The notes below the pieces were generated by a model. That model worked only from the letters and a program-made list of their open reading frames with translations, did not search any database and was not told where the DNA came from. The position numbers and the translations under genes were made by a program. A stretch of 64,000 nucleotides of DNA from Linyphia triangularis (lineage: Eukaryota; Arthropoda; Arachnida; Araneae; Linyphiidae): positions 101,081,418 through 101,145,417 of the forward strand of contig OZ021721.1 of assembly GCA_963978545.1 (NCBI GenBank), written 5' to 3'. Within the stretch, counting starts at the first letter, position 1. Each line of letters starts with the position of its first letter. Shown piece by piece: positions 36,930-46,889 of this stretch.

Positions 36930-39900
36930 TCATAACTCCCACATGTCTATATATTCTCGATACTATAAAATGTCTTTCCCTCTAAGTCAAAAAGGGGAAA
37001 AATCTTCGAAATATAAAAATTTCATAATTTAAATACTAATTATAATAAAAAATATTAATAAAAACTTACCCCATACGTACGCAATACGCACCCCTCCCCT
37101 ACCATATCTCTCTAGATCCGCGCCTGACAATCATCTTACACATACATCAACTTGCTTTGCATTATATTAGATTTACGAAATGTTATAACTCACTCATGTC
37201 TATATATTCTCGATTTTATAAAATGTTTTTTCATCTACGTCAAAAAAAAAAAAAAAAAAAATCAAAAAATCCCCGAAATATAATAATTCCATATTTATTA
37301 GACCATACTCCATTAGTTATTAAAAATATAAATAAAAACCTTCCTCACATATAAGCAATACGCAACCCCCCTTCTCCCCAATATCTCTCTCTAGATCCGC
37401 GCCTGACAATCATCTTACACATACATCAACTTGCTTCTCATCATATCAGATATACCAAGTGTTAAAACTCACTCGTATCTATATATTCTCGATACTATTA
37501 AATGTCTTTGCATCTACGTTCCAAAAAGAAAAAAAGAAATATCCGGAGTATAAAAATTCCATAATTTAATGACTTTTTACTTATTAAAGATATTAATAAA
37601 AACTTTCCCCATATGTACGCTACACGCACTCCCACCTCTCCTAATATATATCTCTAGATTCGCGCCTGACAACCATCTGACACATCACTCTTACCCTGCA
37701 TCATATCAAATATACAAAGTGTCTATATATTCTCGATACTACCAAATCTCTTTCGTCAAAAAGAAACATCTATACGTCAAGAAAGAAAAAAAAAAGAAAA
37801 AAAAATCCAAAATATAACAATTCGATATTTTAATAACTTATTAAAGATATTAATAAAAACTTTCCCCATATGTACGCAACATGCACCCCCACCCCTCTTA
37901 ATATATATCTCTAGATCCGAGCCTGACAACCATCTGACACCTCACTCTTACCCAGCATCATATCAAACGTACGAAGTGTCTTTATATTCTCGATACTATC
38001 AAATCTCTTTCGTCAAAAAGAAACGTCTATACGTCAAGAAAGAAAAAAAAAATCTTAAATATAACAATTCCATATTTTAATAACTTAATACAGATATTAA
38101 TAAAAACTTTCCCCATATGTATGCAACGCGCACCTCCGCCTCTCTAGATCCGCGCCTGACAGTCACCTGTGAGACATCAGTCTTACCCTTTATCATATCT
38201 AATACATGATGTGTCTATATATTCTCGATACTATTAAATCTCCTTTCATCTAAATCAAAAAAAAAGAAAGAAAAAAAAATATCCGGAATATACAAATTCC
38301 ATACTTTACTAACTTATTACTTATTAAAGATATTAATAAAAACTTTCTCCATATGCAACACGCACCTCCGTCTCTCCTAATATATATCTCTAGATCTGAT
38401 ATAACCATCTGACACATCAGTGTTACCCTGCATCATATTAAATATACGAAGTTTCTATATATTCTCAATACTATTACATCTCTTTTGTCAAAAAGAAACG
38501 TCTCTACGCCGAAAAGGGGGGAAAAAAAATCCGAAGTATAACAATTCCACATTTTAATAACTCATATATTATTAAAATATTAATACCTTGAATTAACATT
38601 AATTTAATCAAGACTGTAATAAAATATTTCGTTAATATTTAAATAACACCAATAATGTTCAGCCGGGAGGAGTGGTTAAAAGATAACTTCAATGTTGTGC
38701 CTTCTTGAATACGTACGCAAGTCCCACCATTCAACTTCGACAGTTCCTCGTAAGAAAATCGTTTTCCTCACATAACACCCTCGATCCGCGCTTTCTTGGT
38801 GGTGACTTGTCCGGTGGCGAGAAGTCCGGTGGTGAGATGTCCGGGGGATGAGATGTCCGGGGTCGAGTCGTCCTGTGGCGACTTGTCCGAGGGATGAGAT
38901 GTCAGGCATCCATTCTCGATACTACCAAATATCTTTCGTCAAAAAGAAACATCTATACGTCAAGAAAGAAAAAAAAAAGAAAAAAAATCCGAAATATAAC
39001 AATTCCATATTTTAATAACTTATTAAAGATATTAATAAAAACTTTCCCCATATGTACGCAACATGCACCCCCGCCCCTCCTAATATATATCTCTAGATCC
39101 ACGCCTGACAACCATCTGACACCTCACTCTTACCCAGCATCATATCAAACGTACGAAGTGTCTTTATATTCTCGATACTATCAAATCTCTTTCGTCAAAA
39201 AGAAACGTCTATACGTCAAGAAAGAAAAAGAAAATCTTAAATATAACAATTCCATATTTTAATAACTTAATACAGATATTAATAAAAACTTTCCCCATAT
39301 GTATGCAACGCGCACCTCCGCCTCTCTAGATCCGAGGCCTGACAGTCACCTGTGAGACATCAGTCTTACCCTTTATCATATCTAATACATGATGTGTCTA
39401 TATATTCTCGATACTATTAAATCTCCTTTCATCTCAATAAAAAAAAAGAAAGAAAAAAAATATCCGGAATATACAAATTCCATACTTTACTAACTTATTA
39501 CTTATTAAAGATATTAATAAAAACTTTCTCCATATGCAACACGCACCTCCGTCTCTCCTAATATATATCTCTAGATCTGATATAACCATCTGACACATCA
39601 GTGTTACCCTGCATCATATTAAATATACGAAGTTTCTATATATTCTCGATACTATTACATCTCTTTTGTCAAAAAGAAACGTCTCTACGCCGAAAAGGGG
39701 AAAAAAAAAATCCGAAGTATAACAATTCCATATTTTAATAACTCATATATTATTAAAAATATTAATACCTTGAATTAACATTAATTTAATCAAGACTGTA
39801 ATAAAATATTTCGTTAATATTTAAATAACACCAATAATGTTCAGCCGGGAGGAGTGGTTAAAAGATAACTTCAATGTTATGCCTTCTTGAATACGTACGC

Positions 39901-40093
39901 AAGTCCCACCATTCAACTTCGACAGTTCCTCGTAAGAAAATCGTTTTCTCCACACAACACCCCCGATCCGCGCTTTCTTGGTGGTGACTTGTCCGGTGGC
40001 GAGGTGTCCGGTGGTGAGATGTCCGGGGGATGAGATGTCCGGGGTCGAGTTGTCCGGTGGTGAGATGTCCGAGGGATGAGATGTCCGGCACCC
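36930..40093 (-). repeat. Right arm of the foldback, enlarged by duplication
   Basis: These are the same units as the left arm on the opposite strand, marked by CTCTAGATCCGCGCCTGACA near 37110, 37390, 37655, 37912 and 38142 and degraded copies beyond. The stretch 37729-38910 is repeated at 38911-40091, so the outer CCGGACATCTC array occurs twice (38800-38905 and 39985-40090). Confidence 0.75.
37729..40091. repeat. 1.18-kb direct tandem duplication
   Basis: Matching landmarks lie 1181-1183 bp apart: CTCGATACTACCAAAT at 37732 and 38914, and AAAGATAACTTCAATGTT at 38679 and 39861. Differences are few by eye, so the duplication is recent relative to the arms. Confidence 0.85.
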
Positions 40094-40189
40094 CCCCAAG
40101 GCATGTCTGGTCTTTTGTCAATGAGTAGACATGCACCATATGTGGCCAATTATCCAATTTCCCAAGGCTATAACTCCCAGGTCATGTGG

Positions 40190-40657
40190 GGATCATGGGT
40201 AACGAGCGAGCAGACACAATTGCCCGATCTGTAAGTGGACCTAGGAGTACTTGGCTTTGCCCTGGGGACACATATAAAGCTTGTGAAACTGATCTGTCTC
40301 TCACTTGACAGGCCATGTGGGATGCACAGACGGCTGCGTTCGTTCCAGCCCCTAATATCCGGATTCGCCCCCATACAGCAATCCCGGAAAAGGGAAGTAC
40401 TCTTAAATCGTTTAAGAGTAGGCCACACTCGTCTTACTCATGTTCATCTTCTGCTGGCAGAAGATGTCCCCACATGTAATTCATGTGGAGTAATTTTAAC
40501 AGTTTTTTACATTTTATCAGTATTCTCTTCTTTTAATTTAATAAGGCTACACCTTTCTAATTCATGTCATCCTTCATTGTCTTCGATTTTAAGCTCACCG
40601 TCACATATGAATCTCTTTAAGTTTTTACAGGAGATAGGTTTTTATTACCTTATTTAA
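40190..40657 (+). pseudogene. LINE ORF2 C-terminus: RNase H end and zinc-knuckle tail
   Basis: MGNERADTIARS is the RNase H segment around its last catalytic Asp (in NERAD). The tail RLRVGHTRLTHVHLLL followed by CNSC and a hydrophobic end (LFKFLQEIGFYYLI) is standard for the carboxyl end of I/Jockey-group LINE proteins. At least one frameshift separates the two parts. The reverse transcriptase and endonuclease are absent because of 5' truncation. Confidence 0.75.
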
Positions 40658-40750
40658 TACATCAACTTTAAAGTATTTTATTATTCTCTTCCTGAAAACA
40701 AGTTTATTTTTAAAACCTTTTAAATATTTGTATGATTTCGGCGCAGTATA

Positions 40751-40928
40751 GGCCGACCAAACGGTGTAGTGGTTAGCGTGCTGGCTTCTAGACCGCGAGG
40801 TTGCGGGTTCGAGTCCCGTGTTAGGCATGGGTGTTTGTAAATGTATGTTGGCTTGTCTAATGACGAAAGTTTCGGCGCATTATAGCCCTCGTGTTGCTGA
40901 CGGCGCCAGATAATCTGAATACAACCAA
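40751..40928 (+). mobile_element. tRNA-derived SINE-a, copy 3
   Basis: It begins GGCCGACCAAACGGTGTAGT, with A box TAGTGGTTAGCGTGCTGG and B box GGTTCGAGTCC. The tail TTTCGGCGCATTATAGCCCT and GGCGCCAGATAATCTG ends ACAACCAA. A 13-bp target duplication, TCGGCGCAGTATA, lies at 40738-40750 and 40929-40941, within the 3' tail of the LINE. Confidence 0.93.
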
Positions 40929-41004
40929 TCGGCGCAGTATAGCCTTTTTGTTGCTTTTGCGCCAGATAACTCACAACCAACCAACCCACCCAAGGCTATA
41001 ACTC

Positions 41005-41365
41005 TATTGTATGGTAGTGACCGATCCCAACTGCTTCTTATCAGTCTTCATGATCCACAGAGATTTACACGGGGGAATACAGATAGCGGATGGTGTTTCT
41101 TCGAGGGAAGGGTTTTGAGACGAACCGTGTGTTAGAAACAGAGGCGGCGCTTTTCTCCATCTCAAATAAGAAAGAAAAGAAAAAGGGGGGGGGGGGAATC
41201 GGATTTTTGTTTTTGTTTTTTTGTTACGTAGTATGGATCCAATAAATTAAAAAAAATTTATTTTCAAGATCTATATTTCAAGAAATCGCGGGCCCTTCTT
41301 GACAAGACGGGGCCCCTATAATGTGCACTGTTTTGCCCCTCCCCCCCCCCTTGTCGGCGGCCCTG
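41005..41365. other. Right interior and end of the 10.4-kb hAT element
   Basis: No coding signal. A G-run near 41187, GGGCCCTTCTTGACAAGACG near 41290 and a C-run at 41339 lead to the terminal inverted repeat. Confidence 0.5.
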
Positions 41366-41373
41366 TGCACAAC

Positions 41374-41924
41374 CACTACAATCATGGAGAAGTCAAGGAC
41401 TATTAAGTGTATCAGGAATGGATCGCGAAATACGAGAATCATTTTTGTATACAGTACCTTGATCTTCAATAGCCAATTCAAGGGCACATACCTACCTACC
41501 CTCCTACTTCCCTACCTACTAGACCACCCTCTTACGGTTTTCGACCTACTCGCCTGTGACTCACTGATTCAACGCATCAATAATTTCCTGAAATGTACAA
41601 ACAAAGGACATTCCAGTTCACGAGGAGTTCAATCTACAAACTAATTTTATAGCTTGTGCCTCAGGTTCCACACATATTTTCCAATAATATCTAACGTCTT
41701 TTTTTAATATGCAGCTTTAATTGTAATTAAAGATCAATTTCAAAAAGCTGTAAAAAAGGAACCATTGATCAGAATGACCTAAAATTTCACTCACATATAC
41801 GCAAAGAAGAGAGAAATGGAATGGCATATGGAAATGAAAACTTATTTTGAGCTATATTTTTTTTTAATCCATACAATTTCCTCCTTCTTCGTATATATTC
41901 AGGTCAACTTTCAGGTCCTTCTGA

Positions 41925-41959
<35 letters not shown>

Positions 41960-42060
41960 GCTGTATGAAAGTTGAACTTTAATTATAATTACCTTATTAT
42001 ATCTAAATTTAATTTAGAGTTACATTACAAAGCAGTGGTGTACTAGTTTGGCATCGAAAT
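41374..42060. other. Spacer, no supported gene
   Basis: A 107-codon frame at 41321-41644 starts inside the hAT end and has no domain. A T-run of about 30 is at 41931-41956. CAGTGGTGTACTAG at 42033 resembles a hAT end without a partner. Confidence 0.35.
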
Positions 42061-42159
42061 TGTTACACAAATTTTATGTAAATAATTGTAAATAATGACG
42101 TATTTCTTTTAAAGTTTTAACTAAAACTAAACTCAGTTGCGTAACGGTGCTATGGGGAG

Positions 42160-42411
42160 GGGGGGGGGGGGCTTGACCTGCTGTGAACAATCCAGCTTAC
42201 TAGACCATGGGTCCTGAGGCACCATACAGCAATGTTCCGGTCAGATGGTTAGTCTGACCTTAAACCCCCAGTGTTTAGTTCCCAAGTATGCTTGGTTCTC
42301 ATTTAATCGACCCACTTAAGATATGAAAGACTGAGTCAACCTTGACCAGTCCGTGGATCGAACCGCTGACCTGTAGCGTGGCGACGCAATGCACTACCAC
42401 TGTGCCACTGG
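42160..42411 (-). mobile_element. tRNA-derived SINE, second family (SINE-b)
   Basis: Read on the minus strand it starts CCAGTGGCACAGTGGTAGTG (A-box-like TGGCACAGTGG), and the B box GGTTCGATCCACG lies about 45 bp later. The body continues AAGTGGGTCGATTAAATGAG and ends near a C-run. Flanking LTR text (GACGTATTTCTT / TACGTATTTCTT, then AAAGTT) occurs on both sides, so the insertion duplicated or lies between repeated LTR sequence; exact borders are not fixed. Confidence 0.75.
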
Positions 42412-42907
42412 TTTTTATTTATTCTGCTCTATTTAATTTTATTCTGTATATAGTTGTAAGCAATTACGTATTTCTTCTAAAGTTCTATTTTATTTTATTC
42501 TATTTGTTAATAGCGATAGTACAGGTTAGAAAAAAGGTGGCAACATCTAAATCAATCGGGAAATTTCAAGGCGTTTCCATCACGTGATTGGTTGATTGGA
42601 TTTTTCAAGGAAGTTGCCAAGCATTCCTATAAATACCACCACGGCTTGAAAGCGTGGATCAGTTGAATTTCGGAAGCTGCTTTGAAAGGAGCTGGGTGCT
42701 TTGATTATTTTCACGGTGCCTGGATTATCGCTGTATGCACCGAAACTTGTGTAGAAGCTGGACGGTGAGTTTACTGTTGCTCGGAGAAGATTTGTAAGCC
42801 TACGAAAGAAGAATAAATGATAGTTTTTATTTGGTAAACACTGCGTCATCTTTTCCACTGTGAAAATTTTCTAACAATGGTGTCTGAAGTGGGATTTTAT
42901 CAACTTG

Positions 42908-43370
42908 ATTGCCGACAACTAGAGGAATGAGGGAAGACCAAATAAAGCAACTGATTAAAATGATTGCTGGAATGAAGACCGAGCAAGAATTCCCTGCTGC
43001 TGAAATGAAAGCATGCTAAGAATTCACTGCTGCTGAAATGAAAGCATGCTAAGAATTCACTGCTGCTGAAATGAAAGCATGCTAAGAATTCACTGCTGTT
43101 GAAATGAAAGCTCGCCAAGAATCCACAACAGCTACAATTGCCGTCAGTCAAGCTCGTCAAGAAATGGCTTATACCGAACTCGTCACTGCAATTGCCTCCG
43201 GTTAGAAACTTTAGCAGCGAAGTGCGAATCTACATCTGCAGCTGTAATTTGGATCAAAGAAGAAATGAAATCCGCGCAGGATGCAATGGTAGAATCAACT
43301 AGAGACTACTTCGAATGATCTGCAATCTGTAAAAGAAGAAGTTCTCAATGAAATAAGAAAAAAAATTCAT
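42908..43370 (+). pseudogene. Gypsy copy C gag N-terminus remnant
   Basis: The codons correspond to the N-terminal coiled coil of copies A and B but contain many stops. From about 42985 a 33-bp unit (AATTCACTGCTGCTGAAATG, then AAAGCATGCTAAG) is repeated four times, each ending with a TAA stop in the gag register. The end shows the AAGAAATGAAATCC segment of the coil. Confidence 0.75.
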
Positions 43371-43584
43371 GATAATTTTGATGTGGTTAATCGCTGTTTA
43401 CCTACTGGAGTGAACTTGTATAATCGCTGTATTTGAAGTTGTTCTTACTGAAGCTTGTGTTGAAGCTTGATATTGTTTGCACTGTTCTTCGATTAAATTG
43501 TGTGTGCCTTTGAAGAGCGAATAAATAATAGTTTTTATCTAATAAAAACTGTGCCATCATTGCCTCTGTGGAAAATTTACAACA

Positions 43585-44371
43585 ATATATATTTATAGAG
43601 TTTCTATAGAAAAGAAACAACTAACTAATTTCTGCATATTTCACTAGTTTATTCCATCACTAATTTGGTTTTTGATTAATATTTTGTGTGAATTACTTTA
43701 TTGGATTTTTGCAAATTGGGTAAAATGAAATGTAAAATAAATCAGAAATATTGTTCAGAGTGAACAATAATTTTATCAATAATTCACAACTGGAATTCTT
43801 TTGTACATATTAATTTCAGTAGGAAGTAACATGAACAAACCGACAAATAATATATAATTTCCTTGTAAAAAAAATTAGTCCATGATTATTTTTTTTATAA
43901 ATAATACGAAAAGAGACATCATAAATTTAAATGACTGATAAGTTACTGAATTTACATTCAATCGTTTTTAATTTATCTTTCCGGTTATAAATTATATATT
44001 CTTATAAATTGATATTGAAAAATAACTAAATATTCGTGTTATAACCCTTTGTAAATATACTGTTAATACATAAACTGTTAACTGTGAATAACTGAGAAAT
44101 CTATTGTAACGGTAACCGCATTCGCACACTAATGGCCGGTGTTGTTGTTTTCTGACAAACAGATATATTGAGCTAGCAACTTGATGTGTGCTCCTTCTTC
44201 GCATTTAAAAGAACCCTGTTCTACAAAGTTCCAAGCTCTTGTTACTTCAGTCAGTTAAAGAATTTACTCATTTTGATAAGTATAACTGAAACTTTATCTC
44301 TCTTTGAAGTATTCTCTAAAAAGCATTTCCATCACAGGAGGTTTTTTTTTTGTTTTTTTTTGTTAAACTTT
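43585..44371. other. AT-rich spacer, no supported gene
   Basis: No domain-bearing frame. Homopolymers T9-T10 near 44341-44360. Confidence 0.4.
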
Positions 44372-44885
44372 GCAAATTCTGTTTCCTACATTTTTCCAAA
44401 ACGCTCAAAGTTCGTAAAATTTTTTTTTACAAAATTCTTAATTTATTTAAATAAAGTCTATTTAAGGATATAAAATTACTGATATCCCATAAAGAAGTCC
44501 CATCAACGTCGCATTTATATAATCGGATACTGACTTAGACTTTTGACATATCACCTAGAGGTCGGCGATATGTCGATACGACGATATTTGCATCGATATT
44601 TTAAAGAAAATTTCGATAGTAAATTCTGCAAATACTGTTTCCTACATTTTTCCAAAACACTCAAAGTTCGTAAATTTTTTTTACAAAATTCTTAATTTAT
44701 TTAAATAAAGTCTATTTAAGGATATAAAATTACTGATATCCCATAAAGAAGTCCCATCAACGTCACATTTATATAATCTGATGCTGACTTAGACTTTTGC
44801 CATATCACCTAGAGGTCTGCGATATGTCGATACGACGATATTTTTATCGATATTTTAAAGAAAATTTCGATAGTAAAAATATCGA
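44372..44885. repeat. 256-bp tandem duplication
   Basis: GCAAATTCTGTTTCCTACAT at 44371 recurs as GCAAATACTGTTTCCTACAT at 44628, and homology persists to the end of each unit with about a dozen changes. The unit includes the left end of the neighbouring MITE, so that end is present twice. Confidence 0.88.
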
Positions 44886-45529
44886 TACAAGTCACCGATA
44901 TATCGATATTTTAAAACATTTTTAGTTTTTTGATGATAGTTTTGTAGTTCCATGTGTTTTTTCGATTTGCTTTATTTCCTTTTCAAAACTAAAGCTAGGA
45001 CTTGGCTGAGAGACAGTTAAAATGGCACCCTAACCAAAAAGAAAACAATGTAACGGAAAGATAAGATCGTTTATTAGTAGTCATTAACACAGCACCTTTG
45101 CCAACGTGTGCCTGGAATTTGCATCTCATTTTAAATATTAAAATCATCTCTATCGGCAAAATATGCCGAAAGCTACTTTTCAAAATTTCTTCTTTAAAAT
45201 AAATGTGAATTTTCACATTGACATCCAAATGTATTTTATTTATTCTGATTGATAATAAAATTTATTTATAATAACAATTTTTATACTATATTTATAAAAA
45301 TAATTTTTATACTATATTTATAAAAACAAATTTTATAATTTATTTATTAAAACAATTTTGGCATGAATTCATGAAAAGTAGAAATTTGCCCGAAAAACTT
45401 TGTTTCTGGCAGAATTGAAAATCAAATAATAAAAAAAACATGTATCGATATATCAATATTTTATCGATATTTTTTTCTATGCAACGATATAGTATCGATA
45501 TTTATTTTGATCTATATTTCCGACCTCTA
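44558..45529. mobile_element. MITE with GAGGTCGG ends and TA flanks
   Basis: The left end TAGAGGTCGGCGATATGTCG and the right end, inward on the minus strand, TAGAGGTCGGAAATATAGAT are inverted repeats, each with TA at the border as for a TA target duplication. The interior is full of TATCGAT words. A related fragment is at 20340-20523. No coding frame. Confidence 0.65.
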
Positions 45530-46249
45530 ATATCGCCAGAATATCACAAAAGCTGCTGTGCAACACCGAGTTCATTTTCTCAAGGGGGATGGAGATATTG
45601 CATACAATTCACATTGAATTTGGACTCTTTTCAAATTACATTGATACATACAAGTCCGAAAATCATTTTTGGGACATTAGCCACATCACAGACATACCAC
45701 ATACAAGTCATGTTGGAACTGGAACCAGGGGCGGATTTAGAGGTCAATCAAGGGGGGTGCGATTATGACCATGAGTGTTTACAGTGGCGGTGATAGTTTG
45801 TCAACTTGGGGGACAGGGGGGAGGGGTATCATCAAGGGTTCAATGAAAGATAAAAATCAGAGGATTTAACTACCCTCTTTTGCGCCCTATATAAAAAATT
45901 ACCCCGAAAATGTAATACAAAATAAAATTATAAATATTTAGTATTTTTTATTAGAGGAAAGTATTTAAGAGCGCAAAAAAAATTATCTTTTTCAGATCAG
46001 GTGAAGTGTAAAAAGTTCAACAACCCTGAAAATTCATTTTTTTATACAAGTTAATTTACCAATATATTCAACATCATAAATCATTTAAAGCAGAAAAAGA
46101 CGGCAGATCTTTTAACAACTTTAGACAACAATGCAGGTACGCAAAACTCTTTATTTATAAGGATTTAATAATTTCCGAAGTTAAATAAGGCTTTTCAACT
46201 CAGTTTGGCATCACATTAGTAAATTAAAATATAAGTTACATAAACTTGA

Positions 46250-46885
46250 GACTATACACTATAACTGTACACTATAATATTTATCATTGTATTCAAATTT
46301 GATATGGTATGATTTACTGTTTCCATATTTTTCTTCATTTAAATGAAAATGGAGAATTTGGCGATATTTTTGACAATAGTTTTTACATGGGATAAGAAAA
46401 AACTCGAAACGGTGAAATTGGTGATGATATTCAATAGACATTACTCTGGTCCTTTCTTGTGCGAAAAACAGAAAAATATCAATCGTTGATGAACGATGCT
46501 CAAGGACAAAGAGCTATGTGTTAAAGACACTTGTTTTTCAAATTTTTACGCTTTTATCAGATTTCTACAGGAATTCAGGATGTTGGGACGATAAAAACTC
46601 CTTAAGAGGCATTAGATTCTTGATTTCACCCTTATACGAATGAGCAACCTTAATCGTAGGTCCCATGGCTCCCACTAATCCGTACACCAAATTTGAATAC
46701 TGTTTTCTCAATTCGTTTAGGAGTTATGCTTACCACATAGACATTTTAACTAGACTACTTTTTTGGAAAATGGGGGTAAAGGAGGGAATGGTAAGGGAGG
46801 GAGGGGGGTCGATTTTTTTTTTTTACTGACTGCTGTACACTTTCATTGCCCTATGTAAACATATGGGTAATTGAAAGTAAAAGTG
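46250..46885 (-). repeat. Interspersed repeat R1, copy 3
   Basis: On the minus strand it has the left palindromic end (ACTTTCAATTACCCATATG, CATAGGGCAATGAAAGTG), CAAATTTGGTGTACGG, CCCATGTAAAAACTATTG and ends near ATATTATAGTGTACAG. It is closer to copy 2 than to copies 1 and 4 in the CCCATGTAAAAACTATTG segment. Confidence 0.65.
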
Positions 46886-46889
46886 TGTT

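Larger units (their letters stand above)
33309..40093. mobile_element. 6.8-kb foldback element with tandem-repeat arms
   Basis: Each outer end is a short-period array of CCGGACATCTC/CCGGACAACTC words, in opposite orientation (33312-33400 and 39990-40090). Inward of each lies a shared unique block (GGGACTTGCGTACG and AAGAAGGCACAAC) and then tandem units of about 230-280 bp, five in the left arm and about nine in the right, also in opposite orientation. The flanks CCCCAAGGC (33300-33308 and 40094-40102) match, consistent with a 9-bp target duplication. A 9-bp duplication with long inverted repeats resembles Mutator-like elements, but no transposase is present, so the class is open. Confidence 0.65.
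40177..40988 (+). mobile_element. 5'-truncated LINE (non-LTR retrotransposon)
   Basis: A perfect 16-bp target duplication, CCCAAGGCTATAACTC, lies at 40161-40176 and 40989-41004. The coding part begins inside RNase H (IMGNERADTIARSV), then in another frame gives LLNRLRVGHTRLTHVHLLLA, EDVPTCNSCG and LTVFYIL, the C-terminal tail of Jockey/I-group ORF2 proteins, ending at 40657. The 3' UTR ends in a hairpin (GGCGCA...TGCGCC) and CAACCAACCAACC. A SINE-a copy is inserted in the 3' UTR. Confidence 0.85.
30945..41365. mobile_element. 10.4-kb hAT transposon containing nested elements
   Basis: The left end is CAGGGCCGCCGACAGGATTT and the right end, inward on the minus strand, is CAGGGCCGCCGACAAGGGGG, with GGGCCCC-rich sequence inside each end. 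A perfect 8-bp target duplication TGCACAAC flanks it at 30937-30944 and 41366-41373. A transposase N-terminus remnant lies at 31482-31614. Inside are a 6.8-kb foldback, a truncated LINE and a SINE, so the element itself was about 2.8 kb before these insertions, a plausible size for a decayed, once coding hAT element. Confidence 0.88.
42061..43584 (+). mobile_element. Ty3/Gypsy element copy C, reduced to LTR-gag remnant-LTR
   Basis: The 5' LTR (42061-42876) begins TGTTACACAAATTTTATG, is interrupted by a SINE-bearing insertion (about 42110-42460), has a TATA box CCTATAAATACC near 42629 and ends TCTAACA. A primer-binding site TGGTGTCTGAAGTGGGA (42878-42894) and a gag start (GCCGACAACTAGAGGAATG) follow. 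Gag breaks off at about 43370 and a partial 3' LTR (43392-43584) closes the copy. It is more diverged than A and B. Confidence 0.8.

Noticed and set aside
38676..38909. His/Arg/Thr/Ser-rich frame across the CCGGACATCTC arrays
   Set aside because: The periodic amino acids come from a non-coding minisatellite; the frame is not kept in all copies of the array.
40751..40840. Functional tRNA gene
   Set aside because: A and B boxes are present, but the sequence occurs three times with target duplications and a LINE-like tail, so it is a SINE.
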